A DNA stretch of 11,267 bases, taken from NCBI GenBank assembly GCA_000697335.1, contig JNEM01000119.1, positions 1 to 11,267 of the forward strand, in the 5' to 3' direction. Below, piece by piece: positions 1 to 8,621 of the stretch (position 1 is its first letter; each line of letters begins with the position of its first letter). The stretch comes from Conidiobolus incongruus B7586. Taxonomy: Eukaryota; Entomophthoromycota; Entomophthoromycetes; Entomophthorales; Conidiobolaceae. Made by a program: the position numbers and the translations under genes. Under the pieces are notes generated by a model. It made no database searches. It saw nothing but the letters and a program-made list of their open reading frames with translations, and had not been told where the DNA came from.

Positions 1-2496
1 ATAATTTGTGATTAAATTTTAATTTTCCAAAATTAAAATATCTTAATAGTGATTGTTAGATTTAACTAATTCTATATTGAATATTAAATTTTTAAAAAAT
101 AAAATTTATTTAAAAATAAATAAATTAATATATTTATTATTCAAAAACAAATTCTCATTTATTTATTTAGTTTAATATTAATTTGATAAACTATAAATAT
201 ATATGTAAAACCAATGATTATAAAAATATTATTAATTAATTGCCATAGTAATTTAAAAAATTTATTTATCATCAAGTAGCAAATTAAAGTTTGATAATAT
301 ATATTATAGTTCAATAGCTATTTATAATATAAAGCCATCCTAATATATTATAAATTCATTAAGTCCTTGTTAAATAATTATGGTAATAATTATTTAAAAA
401 CTGAAATGTGTTTTAAGACCACTGATCGGGAATTTTAAAATATATAATTGTGAAAAACAAATAAATTTTGAACTTCATATAATTCAATTGATTGTATATG
501 TTATATAAAATCAAGGCCGTGTTGATGTGTTTGACATAAATTTAACTATTAATACTACCAATAAATGTTAAGTGAGGTATTATATGTAAAAAATAATGAT
601 ATGAAATACATTACTTTAAGAATCCTATTTTACATAATATATCATGGGATACAGATTGAAAAGATATTAAAGTTATTTGATATAACATAAAATATGACAT
701 TCAAAATTAGTTGAATATAGTTGGCTTACTTTTTCTAATCTGTTTTCTTGAAATACATCAACTTTGAAATATAAATAAATAAACCCATTTTAAAAATTAT
801 AATAAAGAGAAAAAAATTATTGATTTATTAAAATGTTGTTGAATAAAAAAGCAAAGTTTTACATATATAACTATTTAAAAACATAACTTTCGATCATGAT
901 TATATTGATTTAGCATTTTATATATTATAATTAAAACTATATTTTTAGGGTAAACATTGCAATATAATTTTTAAATTATTAAGGAAAATTTAACGGAGAT
1001 AGGTTCAATATACAAAGGTTTAAAATCTAAGATCTAATATATTGAATAGTAAACTTACTTATTATCATTTAATATATATTAGATTCATTATTATATATTC
1101 CACATCTGAATTGAAGATAATTTTATATTTCAATTATCTCAATATATTATATATTCATTAAATTATTTTACTTTTATTTTAAAAAATTTCAATTCCAATA
1201 TTAACTGAGATAAATTTCAACAACCATATTTCAATCATATCTGAAACTTTAGTTAAATCAAAAATTATACATTAATAATATATTATACATCATTATAATC
1301 TCTCATTTTATAATAAATATAAATATATATTTCAATTGTAAAAACGTACCAAATTTCATATCAAAATTGATTTTATTGAATCATATTATATTGAATAGAT
1401 TTTATTATCAATTAAAATTAATATCTTAATCAAAATTCACCTGAATCCTTTCCAAAAAGAGATTTTTTTGTATCTCAATTAATCTGAATAATAACTATAT
1501 CTTGTGAGAAATTAAATTCAGTTTTTATTTAATCAGAGATTAATAATCTATATCAGCTTTATCATGATTTTATCTAATGCTATATAATTTACTTAGATAT
1601 GGAAATCCAATTAATATAAAAATGTGATTATTTAAATATTTATCAAATTACAATAATTAAAAGATGCCCTAATTCTAAAGCAATTCCTGTATTAATCATT
1701 CGGTTAAAATATTTAACCAAAATAAAATAACTAAACTTTGATTATAGTCCGTTTAATTTCAATGATTCAAGTAATTTTTACAAATTTAATGTTTGAAAAT
1801 TGTCAAAGATCACAAGTTTAATACACAAAGATATACAACTTACATATTTAATCATACATGTTATTAGGCGAATATTGTAATATTATACTATTATTTTGAC
1901 TGATTAATAAATACTATACAGGTTAGCTATAAAACCAAACAATATTATAAAAAGATTTTTCTGATACTAATGATATGCTTTTGTAATGTATCAAAAATTG
2001 AGAATTCAATAATCAATTAATTATAATATGAATAAACTGCTGATTACATTCATAATAAAATTTCAAAAATATGATTTTAAAAATAATTATTTCGATATAA
2101 AATCATAAACTATTAAACTAATTTATATATGTTATAATGATTCAACCAATCTTATACCAAAAAATAAAGTTTCAAAATTCACGAGTATTTTAATCATTTT
2201 CAACTGCAAATTCAAATATAATACTGGTTTATTGAAACTAATAGCATAAATGAAAAGGCAAATTTAAAATAGGCTTTATCCGCATATTTTGATTTTATCA
2301 TCTTTTTAAAATAGAATAGAATAAAATATTTATTGTAGCTGTTGTTTAAATACTTTAATATAGTTACAAAGTTGTTTTTACTTATTGATAACTATAAAGT
2401 CATATCACTAAAATCACCAATATAATCAATCAAATAAATCGATTTTTGCATGAATAAAATTATTAATTTTGTAAAATAAAATGTGTATAACAAAAT
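1..2496. other. AT-rich gene-empty intergenic region
   Basis: About 2.5 kb of very A+T-rich DNA. I see no open frame with family resemblance on either strand, no tRNA-like box pair, no rRNA or U6-like segment and no recognisable transposon protein. The only internal similarity I could pick out is a roughly 22-base AT-rich string near 341-362 that nearly recurs at 1141-1162. In such biased DNA this could be chance or the trace of a decayed repeat. The region may hold untranslated exons or non-coding transcripts, but nothing in the sequence supports a specific call. Confidence 0.6.
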
Positions 2497-2504
2497 TGAT
2501 TGGT
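2497..2504 (-). promoter_or_regulatory. Inverted CCAAT box (ACCAATCA) upstream of the Rax1-like gene
   Basis: The plus strand reads TGATTGGT, which is ACCAATCA on the other strand. This is the extended CCAAT-box form bound by the fungal HAP/NF-Y complex. It lies about 130 bp before the proposed ATG at 2636. The identical octamer occurs upstream of the DUF202 gene and of the septin gene. CCAAT boxes are known to work in either orientation. That this copy is functional is inference. Confidence 0.35.
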
Positions 2505-2635
2505 CCACCATGTTGTGACTTAGCATTCATGCAAATTATTAATAAATTATAAACGATATGATATAAATTGAAGGTTGGAATACTTGAATTCAGTTTTTTA
2601 AATTGTTGAAAAATTTACTAGGTTTTGGCTTATTC

Positions 2636-3697
2636 ATGGTGAAAGTGATAGCACTTGAGGAATTGAAATTGGATACGATACTGAAGTGTCAGACGGAGCC
2701 TCCATTCTCTTTGAAAGATTTTAGAAAATTTTTATCAACTTATAGGGATGAGAATGGTATTAAATATTTGGAATTTTACGAGTGGATGAGGTGGTATAAC
2801 GTCTTTTATTATAACAATATTATTGCGTATCAAAATGGAAGTTATAGGAATTGTAAACAGAAGGATAGGACTAATTCGTATTTATTTCCATCTTGTGGTG
2901 AGTTTGACTACTCTGCGAGACCTTCACAAGTTTATGAACCTGCGAATATCCTCGCCGATTATCTAGAGAGTCAGATCAACGAAACGTTCGTATCGGACTC
3001 GACAGGCTCGAGGACAATCAGGATAAACCATTTACCATTCAGTGATATGGTGCTGGAGATGTTACACGCTTTCTTTAATCCAGACTCACCGCTATTCTTT
3101 CCAGCACCTTCAACGGTGTTTCAGAGAGTTCATCACAAATTGCAGTACTCAACGGAACCAATGGTATTTCAACCGTTGGCTAAATATGTCTATGACAAGC
3201 TTGATTCTGAATATTTTCCAACATTTGTCAAATCTATTACCAATGTTAGTTTTTTTCAAGATGGTATGATTTGGTCACTAATCACAATTTTATCACTAGC
3301 GGCGGTGGGTGCCATGTATTGGCAATTCGCTATATCCAAGTATCACTTCCTATGGTATTTACTAAGTTTTCCAATCTGGCTACTTGCATTCTTTAGCATT
3401 TTGAATCTAATATTTAGTGTTAGATTATTGGTATACTATCAATTTGTGAAAAATTTTGTTACTTATAGAAAATTATGCAAAAATGACGAAATAACAACTA
3501 GTGATGCCTTATCCAATTTAAGTATGAGTCAATTAAATATTAGTCAATCGACCCAAATTAGCATTGACGAAACTAAAGTTGTAAAGTATAAAAAAGAACA
3601 CAAAATTTGGGTATTTATAGTTTTTAACATATTTTTAGCAGTTTATTTTACCTGTATGAGCTTATTCATCCCTCTAAAACTGTATTCTCTCTACTAA
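2636..3697 (+). CDS. RAX1: RGS-domain membrane protein, Rax1-like
   Basis: Encodes 353 residues in one uninterrupted frame. An N-terminal RGS (regulator of G-protein signalling) fold opens with PPFSLKDFRKFL at residues 22-33 and runs to about residue 200, including FSDMVLEMLHAFF at 135-147. Three hydrophobic membrane spans follow at about 211-233, 238-262 and 323-347, with a polar Ser/Asn-rich loop (about 272-322) between the second and third. One RGS domain followed by three C-terminal spans is the layout of yeast Rax1, which with Rax2 marks the cell cortex for bipolar bud-site selection; Rax1-like proteins of other fungi belong to the same RGS subgroup. The first ATG after an in-frame TGA (2585-2587) is at 2636, though its -3 base is T, a weak context. 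A TTACTAG acceptor-like site ending at 2621 leaves room for an upstream exon or a 5' UTR intron. Family membership is fairly sure. The exact orthology to Rax1 is inferred from domain order, and GAP activity is not shown. Confidence 0.82.
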   Translation: MVKVIALEELKLDTILKCQTEPPFSLKDFRKFLSTYRDENGIKYLEFYEWMRWYNVFYYNNIIAYQNGSYRNCKQKDRTNSYLFPSCGEFDYSARPSQVYEPANILADYLESQINETFVSDSTGSRTIRINHLPFSDMVLEMLHAFFNPDSPLFFPAPSTVFQRVHHKLQYSTEPMVFQPLAKYVYDKLDSEYFPTFVKSITNVSFFQDGMIWSLITILSLAAVGAMYWQFAISKYHFLWYLLSFPIWLLAFFSILNLIFSVRLLVYYQFVKNFVTYRKLCKNDEITTSDALSNLSMSQLNISQSTQISIDETKVVKYKKEHKIWVFIVFNIFLAVYFTCMSLFIPLKLYSLY

Positions 3698-4094
3698 TCT
3701 CGGAAAATTATTTATTAATTAATAAAATCTCTGAGATATTTTGTCATTTTGATCGGTAAAATTTTTTACATTATCTACTGTTTTTTTTGATAAACTGGAC
3801 TAATTGCTTGAGTTTATACTAATAGATTTTACTTGATTCGGGATTGTTTGAATGATGCAATATTCCTGAATGAACTCTTGAATTTTTAATTTATATCGGA
3901 TTTTATAGCAAATCATTCATCGCTTGAGGGTTATCTATTAACCGAGTGACTACTTTCAAAATCCATGACGATACAGAATGATGCTATAAATCATCAAAAT
4001 TAATAATTTTATAATCATAAGATAATCCAATACTGAAAATTACTTTGTCATATTGCACCAAACATCCTATTCATTGAGTGAAACGAAAATCTCC
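3698..4094. other. Spacer between the Rax1-like and DUF202 genes
   Basis: Holds the 3' end of the Rax1-like transcript and the upstream region of the DUF202 gene, both on the plus strand. The middle part (about 3830-4000) looks somewhat less A+T-biased than the other spacers, but carries no frame with recognisable similarity. A CCAAT pentamer lies at 4027-4031. Confidence 0.5.
3721..3726 (+). terminator. Possible polyadenylation signal AATAAA
   Basis: A canonical AATAAA hexamer sits 24 nt after the stop codon of the Rax1-like gene. The position is reasonable for a compact fungal 3' UTR. In DNA this rich in A and T the hexamer occurs often by chance, so this is only a candidate. Confidence 0.3.
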
Positions 4095-4102
4095 ACCAAT
4101 CA
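4095..4102 (+). promoter_or_regulatory. CCAAT box (ACCAATCA) upstream of the DUF202 gene
   Basis: ACCAATCA in sense orientation ends 91 bp before the ATG at 4193. It is identical to the octamers upstream of the Rax1-like gene and the septin gene. The distance suits a HAP/NF-Y site only if the transcription start lies close to the ATG. If the mRNA starts further upstream, the element would lie in the leader, where its last base begins a small upstream ORF (4102-4134). Confidence 0.35.
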
Positions 4103-4192
4103 TGGATTTAATTGCACCTATTGAAAATCAATAAATCATCGTTTCAAAATATTGACTTCATTCCCCTTTTAAAATCCATTTAAATTGCTATA

Positions 4193-4750
4193 ATGTCTCC
4201 TCCAAATTATCAATCTATCAATATTAGCAACGATAGTAACAATAATAACAATAATAATATGACGACAGCGCAAAATCCGAATATTCTCAATCCATGTGAA
4301 GAGAATCGTAACTCTTTTATCAATAAAAATTATTTTGCTTCTAGACTCATTCCAAACGTGGGTAGTACTGCTAGAGACCACTTAGGTAAATACTTTTCAA
4401 CTTGATAACACCAAATTATTTAACTTTATTAATTAGCCAATGAACGAACATTTCTATCTTGGTTACGAACTTCCCTAGCTTTAGTCACTATGGGCATAGC
4501 AATTTCTCAATTAAATAATTTTGCACGCAAACCCGACCCCCACAACAAGAGGGGCATCACTTTGGGCGGTATCTATATCGGCATCGGTATGTTATTTATC
4601 ATAGTGGGAGTCAGTCGATACTTTTATATTCAAAATATGCTCATCAATAATATGTTCCCAGCCGCTAGGTACACGGTCCTATTGGGTGTAATTCTATTAG
4701 CTCTAGTTATAGGCACTCTTTTAGTTACTATATTTTTAGATTTGGTATAA
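4193..4750 (+). CDS. DUF202/YidH-family small membrane protein, two exons
   Basis: Exon 1 is 4193-4385, the intron is 4386-4436 (51 nt, GTAAAT...AATTAG) and exon 2 is 4437-4750. Joined, they give 168 residues. The junction completes the DUF202 signature: RDHL from exon 1, an Ala codon split over the junction, then NERTFLSWLRTSLAL. Three membrane spans follow, at about 74-91 (running into GIAISQL), 104-126 and 141-166. Residues 1-60 form a polar, Asn/Ser/Pro-rich cytosolic-type tail with seven Asn in a row. DUF202 is related to the membrane part of the VTC polyphosphate polymerase (Vtc1), but the RTSLALVTMGIAI form is closer to the YidH type, and there is no SPX or catalytic domain here. The cellular role of YidH-type proteins is not established. 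The ATG has A at -3. Without splicing the frame stops soon after the donor site, so the intron is needed. Confidence 0.9.
4238..4258 (+). repeat. AAT/AAC trinucleotide run coding for seven Asn
   Basis: Seven consecutive AAC/AAT codons lie in exon 1 of the DUF202 gene and give a short poly-asparagine stretch. Such runs are common in proteins of AT-rich genomes and change length easily by slippage. It sits in the variable N-terminal tail, well before the conserved domain. Confidence 0.85.
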
Positions 4751-5832
4751 TAATTAATCATTCTCTATAATTATTTACTAATCTCCTCTTTATTTTTATA
4801 AAATATGTATATATTTATATATTTATATAATTTTTGTATGAATTTTAATTATACTGTTTATTTGATTATTACAATTTTTTTGCTTTTGGATTTTAATGAT
4901 ACTGTGATGTATTTTATCACTTTAATACTCCTTTCAAAATCATATCATGATTTATAAAAATCATCTAATTGATATTATACTATATTTTCAGGGTTTTATA
5001 TTTTATACCTAAAAATTTTTATCTATGTCCCTGACTGTATCTTATTTTGGATACTTTACACAGCAATTTCAATTTTTTATTAGACTTAATGTTGCTATAT
5101 AGACAAAATGGTTAATTATATTTTATATATTAAAATAAATTTAAAAATCAATTTATTTTAATAATAGAGGAATTTTAATAATCAATTGATTAAATATAAG
5201 TATACAATTTTTTAGGATTACTTGGTTTAATATATTTTCAATCAAAAATTTATATGTATCAAATGTTGGATACTATTTCAATAAATTTCAAAAATATATA
5301 ATTTCATTTATCTGAAAATACGATTTATTATATAAATTTAAAATAATATAACATAAAATAGATTAAATACAAAATTTGAAAAATAATCAACGAGAATCAG
5401 AAGTTACGGAAGATGTAATAGTATACTCGAATTGATGTAGGTTTTTAATCTTTAATGAACCAAATATAAATTGAACTTTAATATTAATCAATAATCAATA
5501 TTTATCGGATATAAATTAACATTGTTTTTATATTAATTTTAGTATTTTTTTTAATAAGTAATATTATAAAATTAATATTTGAATTAAAACATGCAAATTT
5601 TGTATAATACATTATCATTTCATTTAAATTTTTATTTACTTAAAACAAAAAGATTGTACAGATCAAAGAAATTTGATGAAATATTAAAATTTGATAAAAT
5701 TGAATTTTTAACCCACTATACATCAATATTGTCGGAAATTAAATTAAAAACTAAAAGATTTAATTAAGAGAAGTTTTAATGAAATTAAAGATGGATTGAA
5801 TATATTATTAAGAAACTATCATTGGTAGTAAA
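4751..5832. other. Convergent intergenic region, no gene seen
   Basis: About 1.1 kb between the stop codons of the plus-strand DUF202 gene and the minus-strand septin gene, so it should hold two 3' UTRs facing each other. I see no coding frame, RNA gene or mobile element in it. No clear AATAAA stands out close behind either stop codon. Confidence 0.6.
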
Positions 5833-7349
5833 TTAATTGGGACTTTCGGTACCTCGAGATTCAACTTGACGTAAAGACTCTTCTTTGGCCATTAATTCTC
5901 GTTGTTTCTCCTCCATCTCTCTCTTGAATTTATTTTCTTGTTCTCGAAGCTAATTATTTATGTTAGTATCATCCTTTAATAAATGAAATTATATATATAT
6001 ATATTACTCGTTCTTCAGCTAAACGAATTTGTTCTTCTTTCAAACGAACTGATTCTTCAGTGGATAATACCTCGGAACTAAACCATGAATTAATATTGTG
6101 TATAGCGTTATAACTAATTAAAAACTTACTCATCATATTCACCCGTTCTACTAAGCTTTTCAGTACGATAATTTTCGTATAAAATATCATCAGTGAGCAT
6201 TTTGAGATCAGACATATGAGAGCTAATAGCATTAATTTCATTAATTCATCAAGTTAAATGAGATGACGAAGAGAGCTTACTTGAATAACATGAAGCGAAG
6301 TCTGGCAGTATCACAAAAATCTGGATTATCTACATCAATCACGCCCCAGGGATACTTTCTAACTCTCTGAGGATTTTTACCAGGATTCAAGACTTCATCA
6401 TGGCTGATTACAGCAAAAGGCAATAAGGATTTGAGTTCTTCGCATTCTTCAATGATTTCCGGATCATCTTCATTGGCATCATAGGGGAAATTGTAGATGG
6501 GAATACGATAGTAATTAATATCTTCCATGATGCGAGCCTTGAAGTCTTTGAGCTCATCAGTGGAGAAGGAGTCAGCCTTGCCGATCACAGGGATAATGTT
6601 GACGCGGGCTCCTAATCTCTTCATCAATTCAATATCTAACTCCCTCAAGCCATGGCCAGTAGGAGCGATGAAATATAAAAGAGCATGTACGCGATTATCT
6701 TGGAATCTAGGATTTCTCTTAATTCTAGTTTCTTCGGCTAAAATTTGATCGTATTGTACTTCTATATAATTTAAAATTTTTTCAAAACTAGAATAAATTA
6801 ATTAAAGGATAAATTAAATTTATATTGAATAATTAGCTACCACTTGGAGTTATCAATATTATTGCCAAAACCTGGAGTATCAACGATAGTAAGGTTAATA
6901 CGAACGCCATCTTCATCCAAATCTAATAATTAAGCCAAAGATTAAATCCAAAACATCAATCTAAAAATATAATTTAAAATATTACCAACTTGACGCGTTA
7001 CAATTTCCAAAGGTTCGTTAGAATCCAAACTCTCGGGAGAGGGCTTAACCTTTTGAAATTCTTTAGGAGGGTTGACAGTTTTATCACATAGAGTATTAAC
7101 AAAACTGGATCTTCCAATACCGGAAGCACCTAAAAATCATTACAATCATTTAATATGAATATTTACAAAGTTAGATTAAAACAAATTTACCAACTACCAT
7201 AATAGTAAAAGGAATACCCTTTTTGACGTTTTTAAAACGTCCTCCAACTCTCTAAACCATCAAAATTATTATGAGTCAAAAATTCCAAAAATTATAAGAA
7301 TGATTGAAAATTGAATTTATTAATTAGCATTTATACTCACCATAGACAT
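5833..7349 (-). CDS. CDC11: Septin, Cdc11 group, eight exons
   Basis: A GTP-binding-fold septin that forms filaments and rings at septa and growth sites. Exons in coding order: 7349-7341, 7251-7191, 7129-6986, 6922-6841, 6787-6281, 6222-6130, 6077-6008, 5949-5833. All seven introns are GT...AG (52-89 nt), and one carries a perfect TACTAAC branch site. The product is 360 residues. A basic stretch (4-13, RVGGRFKNVKKG) that may contact lipid precedes the P-loop GASGIGRS (24-31). Further landmarks are DTPGFG (86-91), GKAD (168-171, the usual AKAD), the septin unique element around RKYPWG (242-247), and a charged coiled coil at about 305-350. Arg in place of Lys in the P-loop, IIPVIGKADS, MEDI, IYNFP and the EEQIRL stretch of the coiled coil all recall yeast Cdc11, the end subunit of the septin rod. 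It is somewhat shorter than yeast Cdc11 (about 415), mainly in the linker before the coiled coil and the C-terminal tail. The ATG has A at -3. Confidence 0.95.
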
Positions 7350-7587
7350 TTTGAATCAGTATTGAGTATTTAAATAAGAAAATAGTGAGATAAAATTAAA
7401 AAAAAATCAACTATATCAATATCCAATTTAAATGGTGACAGTTGGTAGATTGAGAGATATCGACAATTTAAAATAATTTTGAGTTAGAATTAGTTGATTT
7501 TAGTTCAATTGAATATTATTTTCATTTAGTATTGACTGTTATGATCAATTTAATGGGACTCCGATTACTGGACTCAACCACTAGTTC
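7350..7587. other. 5' leader and proximal promoter of the septin gene
   Basis: The minus-strand sequence just upstream of the septin ATG. It is AT-rich, with no upstream coding exon that I can support. A CCAAT element lies at its far end. Confidence 0.4.
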
Positions 7588-7595
7588 TGATTGGT
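7588..7595 (-). promoter_or_regulatory. CCAAT box (ACCAATCA) upstream of the septin gene
   Basis: The minus strand reads ACCAATCA followed by G, in the same direction as the septin gene and about 240 bp before its ATG. It is the same octamer as found upstream of the Rax1-like and DUF202 genes. It could also serve the divergent SRRM1 gene, but that lies about 1 kb away. Confidence 0.4.
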
Positions 7596-7789
7596 CAATG
7601 TTAGTTTTGGTGAAGTTTGGTGAATTTTTGATAATATATATTGAATGATGTACATATTATTCTTATTATATTTATATATATATTCAATAATTAATCAGTT
7701 TCAACAATAATACTAATTTTTAAATTAATTTAAATATATTTTTACCTGATTGGCATATAGGATACAAAATCAATATGAATTTGGATATA

Positions 7790-7820
<31 letters not shown>

Positions 7821-8621
7821 TTTATTAACTTAATATACAATATGGAAATAAGTAAAATGACTAATAATTATTAAACAACTTTTTCATAATGATATTAAAT
7901 TTATTAAAATAATCAAAGATAAGCATTGTGTTATATAGAATATTCTTTTAATTATATTTCAATTTTTTACCTTTTATTTTTTATAATTTGTTTTTCGAAA
8001 TATTATTATTTAAATTTTTTTAATAAAAATTGATCGAAATATTAGTTATACTAATCACTATTTTGAAAATATTTATCATTTGGTAGGTTTCGAAATCAAT
8101 TATATATAAACTAATATATAGCTTATGAATTGTTTAAATATTAAATATATAGCAATTAGAAATAAAATAATATAGGTAGATAATGAAAATGTTGAAACCG
8201 TTTACTATTCAGCTAATTTCAAATTAACCAATACCTGTCAATTAATTAACTCAAAAAACAAATGTTGAGATAAACACTGAAATCAATCCCATAAATTCAA
8301 ACCAAATTACCAAAATATCAAAATGATACAAAATTACCCCACTTTGAAAAAATTATTATTCATCTAAATTATATAACTAATTATTTATTTATCTCCAAGT
8401 ATATTTTGAATATATTGGTATTAATAGATTGATCATTTATAATATACAAATAATTTAAATAATTTCTTTAACATAAAATTATTACTATTATCCAATTATT
8501 ATAAATTTTAACCCAATAAAAATAATAATAATAATTTAAAAATACATGTAAGAATAATAATATTAATTATGAAAATATATTTATTAATTAATTCTCTATC
8601 CCCAATAGATAATAATCAAAA
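7596..8621. other. Divergent intergenic region between septin and SRRM1
   Basis: About 1 kb of AT-rich DNA from which the septin is read leftward and SRRM1 rightward. It carries a TA/CA microsatellite near 7791-7820 and CCAAT pentamers at 8228-8232, 8492-8496 and 8513-8517 on the SRRM1 side. The last two lie 105-130 bp before the SRRM1 ATG. I see no coding frame or RNA gene. Confidence 0.5.
7791..7820. repeat. Compound (TA)n(CA)n microsatellite
   Basis: An alternating TA run of about eleven units passes directly into a short CA run of four units. It sits in the divergent spacer, about 440 bp upstream of the septin ATG. Compound dinucleotide tracts of this kind typically vary in length between strains. 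Confidence 0.85.

Noticed and set aside
1-2600. tRNA or small RNA genes in the left AT-rich region
   Set aside because: GGTTCAAT-like strings occur, but without a matching B-box pattern, cloverleaf stems or A-box partner.
2603-2635. Extension of the Rax1-like protein to a TTG at 2603
   Set aside because: TTG starts are not expected in a nuclear fungal gene. The first ATG after the in-frame stop is at 2636.
3042-3269. 75-codon open frame inside the Rax1-like gene
   Set aside because: It lies in another frame wholly inside a well-supported coding sequence and has no family features.
5969-6241. A single 90-codon minus-strand gene in the septin 3' half
   Set aside because: It reads through two introns. 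Splicing at GTAAGT/TTTAG and flanking sites gives the septin C-terminus and coiled coil instead.
6527-6748. Plus-strand open frame across the septin GTPase exon
   Set aside because: It is antisense to the conserved septin exon, with no independent support.
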